A program made the position numbers and the translations under genes. Under the pieces are notes generated by a model that saw only the letters and a program-made list of their open reading frames with translations, did not search any database and had not been told where the DNA came from. A stretch of 64,000 nucleotides of DNA from Thermanaerovibrio velox DSM 12556 (GTDB taxonomy: Bacteria; Synergistota; Synergistia; Synergistales; Synergistaceae), in contig NZ_CM001377.1 of the NCBI RefSeq assembly GCF_000237825.1, positions 1,116,001 through 1,180,000 of the forward strand. The letters run 5' to 3'. Below are positions 41,363-50,364 of this stretch, piece by piece (position 1 is the stretch's first letter; every line of letters starts with the position of its first letter).

Positions 41363-43708
41363 TTACCGGAGGAGCTGCAGCACGTTCTGGGGAAGCTGGT
41401 TGGCCTGGGCAAGCATGGAGTTGCCAGCCTGCATGAGGATGTTGAGCCTGGTGAAGTTCATCATCTCCTTGGCCATGTCCAGATCCCTTATGCGGCTCTC
41501 CGCAGCGGTGAGGTTCTGGCCCGCCACGGTGAGGTTGTTGATGGTGTGCTCCAAGCGGTTCTGGTAGGCACCTATGGCGGCCCGCTGCTTGGACACCCGG
41601 TCGATGGCGTTGTCGATCACGGTTATGGACCGGGCGGCGGAGTCGCGGTCGGTGACCAGTATGTTGTGAACCCCAAGGGCCCTGGCGCTCATGTCGCCGA
41701 TGTTGACCCCCATGTCCTCCTTCTCGTTGGCGCCGATCTGGAAGACCGTGGTGTTGTCCGCAAGGTGCAGCTTGGTCTCGTAGATCTTGCCCGTGTCCTG
41801 AGAGAGGACGAACTCGTTGTTGAGGAAGCTCACCTTTACGTTGGCCATGGCGTCGAACTCAACGTCCACGTTGGGGTGCACCACGCCGTAGAGCACGTTG
41901 CCCGTCACCTTGGCGTTGCTCACCACCGTAGCGCCACTGTGGGCGTCCTGCACGGAGACCCGGAACTGGTTCTCGGTGGACTTCTTGATCACGTTGAGGC
42001 TCAGGGCCTTGATGAGGTCCTCGTCGCCGGAGAAGTTGAGCTCTCCAGCCTTGCCGGCTATGGCGGACCTTATGACGAAGGTGCCCTGCACCGACTGGGA
42101 GGTTCCGGAAATTACGTCGTTCTTACCAACGAAGGTTACGAACTTGTCGGTGTCAGAGGTAAGGTACTTGGCCTGACCAAGGTCGAAGGCGATGGCGTTG
42201 TTGAGCTTGGTCTGCACGTCCCGCAGGGTGTCGGTGGAGTAGAGGGTGATGGAGGCCTTGGTGCCGTCGCCCTGGACTATGGTGATGTCCTTGGGATCGT
42301 CCAGGAGGAACCGGCCATTGGCGTCCCAGAACTTGTCAAGGTCCTTAAGCTGCACGTCCGCCTCGGCGATCTGCCCCACGTAGGCGGCGTCGAAGGCCGC
42401 AAGGGTAGCGCCGGTGGCCACAAAGCTGGTGCTCAAGGTAAGGACTATGTCGGATTCGTAGAGGGTGCCGTTGGCGGTGTTGAGGTAGAAGTTCCTGAAG
42501 TGCACGTCCTTGCCCGCCACGTTGGCAGCCACAACGTTGAAAGCGGCGGTCAGGGTGTAGGCGCCGGTGTCCCAGTTGCCAAACCAGCTGGTGTTGTTGG
42601 TGGCGGAGATGGTGACCTGCAGGTCCGCAGTGGCGCTACCGGCCGCAAAGTTCACAACGATCTTGTCGCCAACCGTATAGTTGGTGACAGCGCTTATGGC
42701 TATGATACCCTCACCCATAGCGGTGGTTCCAAAAGCGGTCATAGAGGTAGCGGAGAGAGCCGTAGTCTGCAGGATTATGTTCTCGTTGGTGAAGGTGTAG
42801 GAATCACCGCTCAGGGACAGGGTGTTCGCCACGCCCCGGAACGTGACAGAGCTGTTGGCGGTGTCCACCGCAACCACTTCGAGGTATATGGAGCCGCCGC
42901 CGCCCGCGGCGCTAACGGAGCCGGAAAGGGCGCTGATTATGGACACGCCGGTAGCAGCACCGAAGACCTGCTGGTTATTAATTGGACCACCATCCACGGA
43001 GAAGTTATCAGCCGACACCGCAAGGATGGTGAACTTGCCGGCGGGCAGGGAGTCCACCCGGACCTTCTCCACGCCCTTGTTGGTGTTCTTGGTGACGTTC
43101 ATGATCACGTTCTCGTGCTTGATCTTGAAGATGTCGGTCTTCTGGATCTGGGCGTCACCGGGGTTGGCTATGATGCTTATCTTGTAGTTGCCCTCGGCGC
43201 TGTTCTTCTGGCCGAACTGGTCCACGGTCCTGAGGCCGCCCCGGACGAAGGCCTTGGTGGTCAGCTTGTCGGAGGACCAGAGCACCGCGGCGGAGCCGTC
43301 CAGCAGCTTCTTCTTGTTGAACTGGGTGGTGCTGGATATACGGTTTATCTCGTCCTTCAGCTGCTCGATCTCGTCCTGGATGTAGCTGCGGTCCTGCTGA
43401 GTCAGGGTGTCGTTGGCCGCCTGGACGGACAGCTCCCTCATCCTCTGCAGGATGGAGTGGGTCTCGTTGAGGGCGCCCTCGGCGGTCTGGATCATGGATA
43501 TGCCGTCCTGGCTGTTGCGCACCGCCTGATCAAGGCCGCGGATCTGAGCCCTCATCTTCTCGCTTATGGCAAGCCCCGCCGCGTCGTCCGCCGCGGAGTT
43601 GATCCTAAGACCGGTGGAGAGCTTGTTTATAGACTTCTGAAGGCTGTTGTTGGTGGCGCTGAGGGAGTTGTACGCGAAAAGCGCCGGTATGTTGTGGTAA
43701 ACTCTCAT
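41363..43708 (-). CDS. fliC: Flagellin, unusually large (781 residues)
   Basis: Filament protein with canonical ends: [20 protein letters not shown] and [15 protein letters not shown] at the N-terminus, and [33 protein letters not shown] to [10 protein letters not shown] at the C-terminus. The surface-exposed middle (about 150-690) is very large, rich in Ala, Thr, Ser, Val and Asn, and has no cysteine, a good target for O-linked glycans. Most flagellins have 270-550 residues. ATG 43708 follows AAGGAGGTAG. A sigma-28 promoter and a CsrA-type leader precede it, and a strong terminator follows. Confidence 0.97.
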   Translation of the reverse strand: MRVYHNIPALFAYNSLSATNNSLQKSINKLSTGLRINSAADDAAGLAISEKMRAQIRGLDQAVRNSQDGISMIQTAEGALNETHSILQRMRELSVQAANDTLTQQDRSYIQDEIEQLKDEINRISSTTQFNKKKLLDGSAAVLWSSDKLTTKAFVRGGLRTVDQFGQKNSAEGNYKISIIANPGDAQIQKTDIFKIKHENVIMNVTKNTNKGVEKVRVDSLPAGKFTILAVSADNFSVDGGPINNQQVFGAATGVSIISALSGSVSAAGGGGSIYLEVVAVDTANSSVTFRGVANTLSLSGDSYTFTNENIILQTTALSATSMTAFGTTAMGEGIIAISAVTNYTVGDKIVVNFAAGSATADLQVTISATNNTSWFGNWDTGAYTLTAAFNVVAANVAGKDVHFRNFYLNTANGTLYESDIVLTLSTSFVATGATLAAFDAAYVGQIAEADVQLKDLDKFWDANGRFLLDDPKDITIVQGDGTKASITLYSTDTLRDVQTKLNNAIAFDLGQAKYLTSDTDKFVTFVGKNDVISGTSQSVQGTFVIRSAIAGKAGELNFSGDEDLIKALSLNVIKKSTENQFRVSVQDAHSGATVVSNAKVTGNVLYGVVHPNVDVEFDAMANVKVSFLNNEFVLSQDTGKIYETKLHLADNTTVFQIGANEKEDMGVNIGDMSARALGVHNILVTDRDSAARSITVIDNAIDRVSKQRAAIGAYQNRLEHTINNLTVAGQNLTAAESRIRDLDMAKEMMNFTRLNILMQAGNSMLAQANQLPQNVLQLLR

Positions 43709-43716
43709 GTTAATCT

Positions 43717-43829
43717 ACCTCCTTGTGATGTTCCAGGGCGTCCTCCGTGGCGCCCCATGGGTAAGAACAGCTTGAACTAAGAACAAAATCCTTCTTTACT
43801 ATCTAGCGACGCCGCATCACCTCCTGCTC
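43717..43829 (-). promoter_or_regulatory. Flagellin leader with CsrA-type GGA motifs
   Basis: The roughly 118-nt leader holds four GGA motifs on the minus strand. ACAAGGAGGT (43726-43717) overlaps the ribosome site and is close to the CsrA consensus. CACGGAGGA lies in the loop of a short hairpin (GGCG/CGCC, 43737-43754). AAGGATTT (43793-43786) and CAGGAGGT (43827-43820) are further upstream. With csrA and fliW encoded just beyond the neighbouring gene, translational control is likely. Confidence 0.6.
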
Positions 43830-43832
43830 CCC

Positions 43833-43860
43833 TTATCGGAAACCGGGGATGATAACTTTA
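43833..43860 (-). promoter_or_regulatory. Sigma-28 promoter of flagellin
   Basis: On the minus strand TAAA (43860-43857), 16 bp, then TCCGATAA (43840-43833), close to the flagellar consensus TAAA-N15-GCCGATAA. The same variant occurs before flgM. Confidence 0.82.
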
Positions 43861-43880
43861 GCGGCTTCACAATGGAAGAC

Positions 43881-46562
43881 CTAACCCTCATCACAAGAAG
43901 CAACCGATACTAAGCTAACGTCCATCCCAAGGGACTTGAGGTAATCCAGCCACCTAGGTTCCCACTGGAAGCCCGCCTTGGAAAGCGACTCCCTAATGGA
44001 GAAGATGAAGTCAAGCGCCCTTCTTGCAGCCTGGTCAACGCGTGTGTCATCGCACCCCAGGACGTCAAAGGATGTGCGGGCAAGCCATGCAAAATGCGGC
44101 ACCACATCTCCGGGGTATCGCTCAAGCCCCGCCTCCATCTTCATGACCTCCTCAAAAGCCCTTGGCAAATCCCCATCCATAAGAGCCCTTTGAGCGGAGT
44201 TCCTCAGACCCAACAACATCGCCGCAAGATCGTATTCCGCCACCTCACCCACCGCATCCACATACCTACGCTGAGAGGCCAAGACCTCCTGCTTCAACTG
44301 GTCTATCCGCTGGGACCACTGGGGCATCACGGACTTGGCACTGTCAAGAAGGGTTACCGCAAGCTCGTGCTGCGGAGCCCTTATCAGGTCGTTGGCCCCC
44401 TCGATCAAGGCCCAGTCGATGAAGAAGGAGGCCACCTTCTCCGCCTCCGCCTCCCTTCCCTCCAGCATCCCGTATGCCCTGCCCATGCAGTGCCTGGCCT
44501 CAAAGGCCCTGCCCTGTGCGTAGAGGAACTTGGCAGCCATCCAGAGGAGCTCCGGAGAAACTCCCTCCTCCCGCAAAATGTCAACCCGGCAGAGCATGTC
44601 CGATATGCACAACCCCAAGGGGGACAGAAGATCCGGCTCCTGGGAACCCAATAGCTCCTCAAGGGCACGTCCCAATGGCTCCAGAAGATCCCGGTCCTTG
44701 AGATCCAAGCTGTCACTCAGGGCTACCAGGGCCTCAGGGGATAACTGGGCCTCCATGTAGTCCAACCACTGGCTCATAAACCTAAGGTTCACTCTGTGGC
44801 TAGCCACCATCTCCCTGTGAACCCTCTCCCAGTCCCTCACCTGCTCCACCGTCTCAAGGAACCTGGTCCTCGCTATGGTAACCCCGGAAAGGTGGGTGTA
44901 GCTCTGACCTATAAACGCCAACGCCCTGTGTGCCCCATGCAGCCGGTCCAGAAGGTCCGCTATCTTAAGGGCATGCTGTCTTCTCCTTGTGGGGGGAAGA
45001 CCCGCCGACGCAGCCCTGTCTATCTCCTGGTCCATCTCATCGAGCACGGAAAGGCAAAAGTCTATGTCGTGCTTTGCCCTTGAAATTCTACTCAAAAGTT
45101 CCCTGGTACCCTCCTGGGTTACATCCCTAGGCTTTGTCTCCGATACCCCCAGGTGACGCACCGTACCGTCACCACCGAAACGGTCCATGAACTCCCTAAG
45201 GGGGATGGGCTTGGCCCCTCTAATGTCAGCCCCCCGCTCGGAGCACTGAAAGACCCTATCATCCCCAAACCCACTTAGGAGCCTTTCGAAGATCTGAAGG
45301 AAGTAATACCACATGTAGTGGGTCTTGACCTTACCACCCCCTATGGCATCAACTTCCAACCGCTGGTATGAAAGCTCCTTGGCGATCCCCTCGGGGGTTA
45401 GCGACGCAACCCCCTCGGCATGGGTGGTAAGGCCGTCGTCGTCAAAGGAGAGGTCCTGGCCTATAAGGGCTACCTTTGGACACCCGAGCCCCACAGCAAA
45501 GCACATGGCCATGTGGGCCACGCTCATCCCGGAGGTCATGGTGTTCATGTTGAGCACTTCCTTAACCAGCCAGGTATCGGCGGGGCTGTCCATCTTGCCC
45601 ACCACGAAAACCGGCCCGGGCCACCGGCCGGCGGTCAAGGGCTCGCTCACCGACTGGGACACCAGGAGTATACGCTTGCACTCCTCCGGAAACTCCTCCA
45701 GCACCGCAGGCATCCACAGCTCATACATGGAGTTCCGCTCGATGGTCACCACCGCATGGGGAACTATCCCGCGCCTTAAAAGCTTGATCAACGAGGTGTC
45801 GCAGGCTATGATAAGGAACCGATCTTCCTCACCCTTCAACAGGTCCACGTTCTTCTTAAGGGACGGACCGGAGCTCACGCACACCGCGGGACGACCGCCC
45901 CAAAGATCTATGAGCTTCTTGCCGTCAACTCCGCGCAGGATCCGCAAAAGGTTCAACGCCCCGTGCCTTATCCCCAGCAGGGTGTCCTCCGGGGAATTGC
46001 CCAACATCTCGATCCTATGCCGCACCGCATCCCAGAACTTGCCCTCTAGACGACTCATACCCTGCCCATGAGCCTCCCATATACCCCGGTGAACATGCCG
46101 TGAAGCCCCGGTAAAAAGGTATATCCCCAAGGGCACAACATTGTAGAAAAGGGCCTCTTCCAAAAGATCGGGATCTTCCCACACCACAAATGACAGCCTG
46201 CAGCCCTTAGGCAAGGCCATGTAGACCGACGTGGCGGACAGGGTGGCCAGGAGCCTCTCAAGGCTTGGCTCCAACACCACCACCGAGAGGGCGTCCTTGG
46301 GAAGGGATCTCAAGACCTTAAAAAGATAAGGGGGATAACCCACCCCCAACACCAGGTGGCACTCCCCTTGAACCCGCCCAGCCTCAGGCACCCTATCGAA
46401 GAAGGGCTCTCCCAAACCCTTCACCCAACGGCCCGAAGGGGTTTCCTCAACCCTGACCTCACCCCTCAAGGGCAGCTTCCCCATCTCATCAAATATCCTC
46501 TGGGCCAGGAGAGGCTGTCGGCTCCGCAGCTCCTCCAGGTTCTTGCTCAACAGGTCACTCAT
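43881..46562 (-). CDS. Maf/DUF115 flagellin glycosyltransferase-like protein
   Basis: 893-residue motility-accessory-factor family protein. The DUF115/MptE-like domain lies near residues 230-420 (GGRPAVCVSSGPSLKKNVDLLK, IACDTSLIKLL, TSGMSVAHMAMCFAVGLGCPKVALIGQDLSF). N- and C-terminal helical parts follow the usual Maf layout. Maf proteins transfer nonulosonic sugars to flagellin in the cytoplasm. ATG 46562 overlaps the csrA stop, so it is in the flgM-to-maf operon; the longer start at 46667 lies inside csrA. Location right before flagellin supports this role. Confidence 0.87.
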   Translation of the reverse strand: MSDLLSKNLEELRSRQPLLAQRIFDEMGKLPLRGEVRVEETPSGRWVKGLGEPFFDRVPEAGRVQGECHLVLGVGYPPYLFKVLRSLPKDALSVVVLEPSLERLLATLSATSVYMALPKGCRLSFVVWEDPDLLEEALFYNVVPLGIYLFTGASRHVHRGIWEAHGQGMSRLEGKFWDAVRHRIEMLGNSPEDTLLGIRHGALNLLRILRGVDGKKLIDLWGGRPAVCVSSGPSLKKNVDLLKGEEDRFLIIACDTSLIKLLRRGIVPHAVVTIERNSMYELWMPAVLEEFPEECKRILLVSQSVSEPLTAGRWPGPVFVVGKMDSPADTWLVKEVLNMNTMTSGMSVAHMAMCFAVGLGCPKVALIGQDLSFDDDGLTTHAEGVASLTPEGIAKELSYQRLEVDAIGGGKVKTHYMWYYFLQIFERLLSGFGDDRVFQCSERGADIRGAKPIPLREFMDRFGGDGTVRHLGVSETKPRDVTQEGTRELLSRISRAKHDIDFCLSVLDEMDQEIDRAASAGLPPTRRRQHALKIADLLDRLHGAHRALAFIGQSYTHLSGVTIARTRFLETVEQVRDWERVHREMVASHRVNLRFMSQWLDYMEAQLSPEALVALSDSLDLKDRDLLEPLGRALEELLGSQEPDLLSPLGLCISDMLCRVDILREEGVSPELLWMAAKFLYAQGRAFEARHCMGRAYGMLEGREAEAEKVASFFIDWALIEGANDLIRAPQHELAVTLLDSAKSVMPQWSQRIDQLKQEVLASQRRYVDAVGEVAEYDLAAMLLGLRNSAQRALMDGDLPRAFEEVMKMEAGLERYPGDVVPHFAWLARTSFDVLGCDDTRVDQAARRALDFIFSIRESLSKAGFQWEPRWLDYLKSLGMDVSLVSVASCDEG

Positions 46563-46824
46563 GATCCACAACCTCTCCCTCAGCGCATTTCCCAACACCC
46601 CGGCTACCCTTAAGCGGGATCTCCAAAAGGTCCATGGGCGGAGATGCCACCGCCGACGCGTTGGCATCCATCACCTCATCAAGCAGCTCCTTCCGCCATA
46701 CCTTAACGTCCCTGGGGGCCACTATCCCAAGGCGGACCACATCGCCCCGAACCTCCACACAGCGGACCTCTATGTGGTCCCCTATTAATATGGACTCCCC
46801 GGGCTTCCTGGACAGGACCAGCAC
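46555..46824 (-). CDS. csrA: Carbon storage regulator CsrA
   Basis: 89-residue dimeric RNA-binding protein; MLVLSRKPGESILIGDHIEV, then VRLGIVAPRDVKVWRKEL, with an extended C-terminal tail of about 25 residues past the usual 60-65. In flagellated bacteria with FliW it represses flagellin translation until FliW, freed from flagellin secretion, takes it away. It touches fliW (1-bp overlap) and overlaps maf. The GGA-rich flagellin leader is the likely target. Confidence 0.96.
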   Translation of the reverse strand: MLVLSRKPGESILIGDHIEVRCVEVRGDVVRLGIVAPRDVKVWRKELLDEVMDANASAVASPPMDLLEIPLKGSRGVGKCAEGEVVDHE

Positions 46825-47303
46825 TAGGACCCCTCCCTCAATGAGCCGGGTTCCCCCTCTGCCCCCTCGGGGTCCCCGAAAACCCTGTACCTTATGGGAT
46901 AGTCATCGTTCTTCAGTATCACCTGACAGCCCAAGCGCTTGAGATGGTTGAACACCAACGGGGCCCGAAGGTTGGCGGTCATCTGGCGAACATCCCCCGG
47001 GATGGTGAGCACCACCATTATCCCCAGCTCATCCTCCGACGAGGCCTCTATTACCTCCAGATCCTCACCGGTCACCTCCGCCCTATAACCGGGGAACACC
47101 AGCTCCGGAGGACACACCGGCAGCGCCACATCTCCATCCACCAGGCTCTGAAGCCACTTTATGGGGCTTTCATCCTCCCCGACAAAGGCCCACTCCTTGT
47201 GCTCCTCAAAGGCGGGTATGCCCTGAGGAAACCTTATAACCGCATCATCCCCCACCTCGAGCAATCCGAACCGGGAAGTCTCAAAACGTCTCATCTCACT
47301 CAA
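46824..47303 (-). CDS. fliW: Flagellar assembly factor FliW
   Basis: 159 residues with the FliW pattern: FPQGIPAFEEHKEWAFVG, SPIKWLQSLVDGDVALPV, VVLTIPGDVRQMTANLRAPLVFN. It binds either flagellin or CsrA and so couples flagellin export to flagellin translation. The start may be M4 (MRRFETS). The C-terminus carries an acidic tail of about 20 residues beyond the usual domain. It lies between flgL and csrA, as in Bacillus. Confidence 0.95.
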   Translation of the reverse strand: MSEMRRFETSRFGLLEVGDDAVIRFPQGIPAFEEHKEWAFVGEDESPIKWLQSLVDGDVALPVCPPELVFPGYRAEVTGEDLEVIEASSEDELGIMVVLTIPGDVRQMTANLRAPLVFNHLKRLGCQVILKNDDYPIRYRVFGDPEGAEGEPGSLREGS

Positions 47304-47310
47304 GATTCCA

Positions 47311-50300
47311 TCACCTCAAAAAGTCCACGAGAGTGGGCTGAACTATCCGGGCTATGACCGCGAGGCTGGCTTGATAAACCGCCTGGGACATCTGAAACTG
47401 GGTGGCGGCCTCCGCAAGGTCCACATCGGATATCTTGCTCTGGAGATCCGTCAGGTTAACGTTGTTCTGCTTGAGCCTGCCCTGGGTGTTCTCGTAACGG
47501 TTCACCAGGGCCCCGCACTCGGTGCGGCACCTGAGCAGGTTGTCCCCCCATTTGGTGACCTTGCCCAGAAGGTAGTCCGATATCCCCCGCCTGTCCTGAT
47601 TCTTAACGGCGTTTATGAGATCGTCCATCACCCCGAAGAAGTCCTGCTTAGACTGGTTCCCAAGGGTTCTCACCTGCTGCACCTGGTTGAAAGGCCCACT
47701 GCCTCCCCTATTGGGGGACGAGGCGGTCCAAGTGGGGCCGCTGGTAAGACCAAGCCTGGTGGCGGCATTCATGACGCTTTCATCAACGGTCACCACGTAA
47801 CCCCTTGGGGAGGTTAACACCAGCTTCTTGCTCCCACCACCCTGATCCACTGCATGGGCCCTTATATCCTGCCCCTGGAATCGAGCGTTTATGAGCTCCG
47901 CCAGCTCGTCCAAGCTGGACACTATGGGCTGGCCAGCGCTCTCATCGTAAAGGTCGATGCTGTGACTCATCCCGTTGACATGCAGGGTCAACACGTCCCC
48001 CGCCACCGGGGTCCACGCGGCCAAAGCGGAACCCTCAAGGGCGGTGCCCATGTTAAACGTGGAAGCGGCGGACCCGGAGACATCAAATATGGACACCGGA
48101 GAACCGTCCTTGGATGATATGGAGAACCTAACAGGACCCGCTCCAGGGGGGTTCGCCACCGCCGGGTCGTAGTAGGCCACGTTGAGCCAATCCCCCGCCA
48201 GCTCCACCACCCGGTCAAGGAGGCTCTTCACGTTGTCCGCGGCCAACACCGGCACGTCCACGGACCTGCCCAGGGAGGATATCCTCAGAGTGCCGTCCGA
48301 ACCGGCCGTCAGGTTCCCCGCCACAGCGCCCCCGGATATCCCCGTCGCAACACCGAGCTGGATCGCCAAACCACCGGTGTAGGATCTATAGGCGGGATCA
48401 CCGTAGCCCCGGTCTGATATCCTGACCGGCTGGCCGCTGAGGGAAAGGATGGCGAAGTCGTCGGACGAGGATGACAGCTTGTCAACCCCAAGCAGCACCT
48501 CCCCCGCCTGCTGGTTAACCTGGGAAACGATGGCCTCCGCTATCTTCTCCCCCGTGTCATGCTGAAGCCGACAAAGCTTTACCGTGTAAGTGTTGTCCCC
48601 CACGGTCACCTCCATCATGGCGGGCATGTTCTCGTCGAAGCTCCCCACCCCGTCGGAGGGGTACACCACGGGACCGCTGCCCCTAATGGACGTGTCCACC
48701 CCCAGCTGGACGGCGTAGTTCGCCCCCGCCTTCTCCCCATCATAGAGCACAAGAGGAGAACCGTCCCGGGTCCTCAATATGAGGCGCTTGGTGGCCCCCT
48801 CGGCGTTAGACCCGCTGTTGTCCAAAGGATCCGGGCTCGGATAAGTGCCGTCAGGCTCGTCGGTCTCAACCACCGCCTCCAACCAATCCCCCGCGACGGC
48901 GGTGATCCTCTGGGCAAGCTCCTCCATGGTGAGGTTCGGATCACCGTTTATGAAAAGCTCCCCCTTGTTCGATCCGGAGACGAACTTCCAGTGCAGGGGA
49001 GACGAGGTGGTATCCTGGCTCCAAGAGACACCAACCTCCATGGACTTCAACGACGTCTCCATCCCAAGAAGCCTCGCCAAGTCCACGTGGCTGTGATCCG
49101 AGTTCTTCCTTACCTCGGAGGACGTGACCGCATCAACCCCTCCAAAGAGGTTCTGAACGTTGCCGTCCAGCTTGAGGCTGAAGGACTTAGAAGGGTCACG
49201 ACTGACCACATCCAGCCACTCGCTAACCCCGTCGGTCTTGCGGGCCGCCCATATGCCCGGGACCTTCATAAGCTCATCCGCTATCTGGGCAACCGTCTTA
49301 CCCACCACATCCACCGGGTAGGCAACCCCTCCTCCAAAGTCCACCGACATGGCAGAAACAGCATCGGCGGTGAACCCCAAGGGGACACCACTGCCCTTGA
49401 TGCCCTGGGAGAGGTTGGGGATGTCGGTCTCAGGCCACGTCGTAAGCCTCACTGGAAGGCCGTTGTGGCTCCGCACCACCAACCGCTGAACCCCCTTGGA
49501 AACGTCCTTCTCCACCGAAACGGACACCAGCCGCTTAAGGTCCCCCATCTCTATGCTGTCGTTAAGGGCCTTGGCTATGTCGTCAAGGCTGTAACCCTCC
49601 AGCTCCTGGGCCTCTCTGAAACGGTCATAGTCAGTGCTGTCCGCCACGTTGTCCAGCTTCTCATCCTTCCACTTCTCGGGGAGCCTGGCCTTGACGACCT
49701 GATCCCCCACCTGAAGCTGGATTATCTCGTCCCTACCCTTCCAGGAGAAGTCCAAGGGCACGTCAAACCCGGTTATTACATACCTCTTGTCGTCCATCTG
49801 AAAAAGGTCCCGTCCGGTAAAGGAAACCCGGCCTAACTGCTGGCGCTCCATCTCAAAGTAGACTGGCATGTTGCTGCCCTGGTAGATAACCCTTCCCCTC
49901 TCATCCCGAACGAAGGGTCTTACGCCGGTCGAAAGCCCGGACAGGAGGAAACGCCCTTCAACCTCGTAGTTGGCGGCGTTCCTCATTTCCTCCTGAAGCT
50001 GATACAGCTGCTCCGCTATGGCCCCCATGTCCACATCCACCAGCCCGCCGTCCCCGGCGTACACCGCAAGCTGCCTCACCTGCTGGTACACACTGGTTAT
50101 CTGATCAAAGGCGGTCTCGGTGTTCTTAAGCCACGTAAGCGCGTCGTCCAGGTTCCTCTGGTACTGGACGTTCTCCGTTATGGTGGTGTCCATGGCCAAG
50201 GACCTGGTTACGTCTATGGGGTTGTCGGAAGGCCTTGAGAACTTCTTCTGGGTGGCCAACTGCTTCTGTATCTCCAGCATCCTGGCCAGGTTATTCTGCA

Positions 50301-50352
50301 TGTCCGAAAGCAACATCCCGTGCATCATGCTGTTGGTTACCCGCTGAAGCAT
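47311..50352 (-). CDS. flgL: Hook-filament junction protein FlgL, giant form (1013 residues)
   Basis: The ends are canonical: MLQRVTNSMMHGMLLSDMQNN and KKFSRPSDNPIDVTRSLAM at the start, NLTDLQSKISDVDLAEAATQFQMSQAVYQASL near the end. FlgL usually has 300-500 residues; here the middle (about 190-900) is greatly enlarged and built from repeated modules. Each has an AGDWL-type turn (AGDWLEAVV, AGDWLNVAY, related PGIWAARK), then a charged gap and a DGSP strand (TRDGSPLVLYD, SKDGSPVSIFD). They resemble flagellin hook IN-type repeats. The gene is in the flgM-maf operon, 12 bp from flgK. Confidence 0.93.
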   Translation of the reverse strand: MLQRVTNSMMHGMLLSDMQNNLARMLEIQKQLATQKKFSRPSDNPIDVTRSLAMDTTITENVQYQRNLDDALTWLKNTETAFDQITSVYQQVRQLAVYAGDGGLVDVDMGAIAEQLYQLQEEMRNAANYEVEGRFLLSGLSTGVRPFVRDERGRVIYQGSNMPVYFEMERQQLGRVSFTGRDLFQMDDKRYVITGFDVPLDFSWKGRDEIIQLQVGDQVVKARLPEKWKDEKLDNVADSTDYDRFREAQELEGYSLDDIAKALNDSIEMGDLKRLVSVSVEKDVSKGVQRLVVRSHNGLPVRLTTWPETDIPNLSQGIKGSGVPLGFTADAVSAMSVDFGGGVAYPVDVVGKTVAQIADELMKVPGIWAARKTDGVSEWLDVVSRDPSKSFSLKLDGNVQNLFGGVDAVTSSEVRKNSDHSHVDLARLLGMETSLKSMEVGVSWSQDTTSSPLHWKFVSGSNKGELFINGDPNLTMEELAQRITAVAGDWLEAVVETDEPDGTYPSPDPLDNSGSNAEGATKRLILRTRDGSPLVLYDGEKAGANYAVQLGVDTSIRGSGPVVYPSDGVGSFDENMPAMMEVTVGDNTYTVKLCRLQHDTGEKIAEAIVSQVNQQAGEVLLGVDKLSSSSDDFAILSLSGQPVRISDRGYGDPAYRSYTGGLAIQLGVATGISGGAVAGNLTAGSDGTLRISSLGRSVDVPVLAADNVKSLLDRVVELAGDWLNVAYYDPAVANPPGAGPVRFSISSKDGSPVSIFDVSGSAASTFNMGTALEGSALAAWTPVAGDVLTLHVNGMSHSIDLYDESAGQPIVSSLDELAELINARFQGQDIRAHAVDQGGGSKKLVLTSPRGYVVTVDESVMNAATRLGLTSGPTWTASSPNRGGSGPFNQVQQVRTLGNQSKQDFFGVMDDLINAVKNQDRRGISDYLLGKVTKWGDNLLRCRTECGALVNRYENTQGRLKQNNVNLTDLQSKISDVDLAEAATQFQMSQAVYQASLAVIARIVQPTLVDFLR

Positions 50353-50364
50353 CCTTCACACCCC

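Noticed and set aside
41546..43780. 744-codon open frame antisense to flagellin
   Set aside because: It mirrors the flagellin codons; high G/C at third positions keeps the opposite frame open. The translation is low in variety (Val, Gly, His rich) and matches no family.
43806..43826. Four-codon minigene (Met-Arg-Arg-Arg) in the flagellin leader
   Set aside because: The ATG is too close to its GGAGGTG, and such short frames arise by chance.
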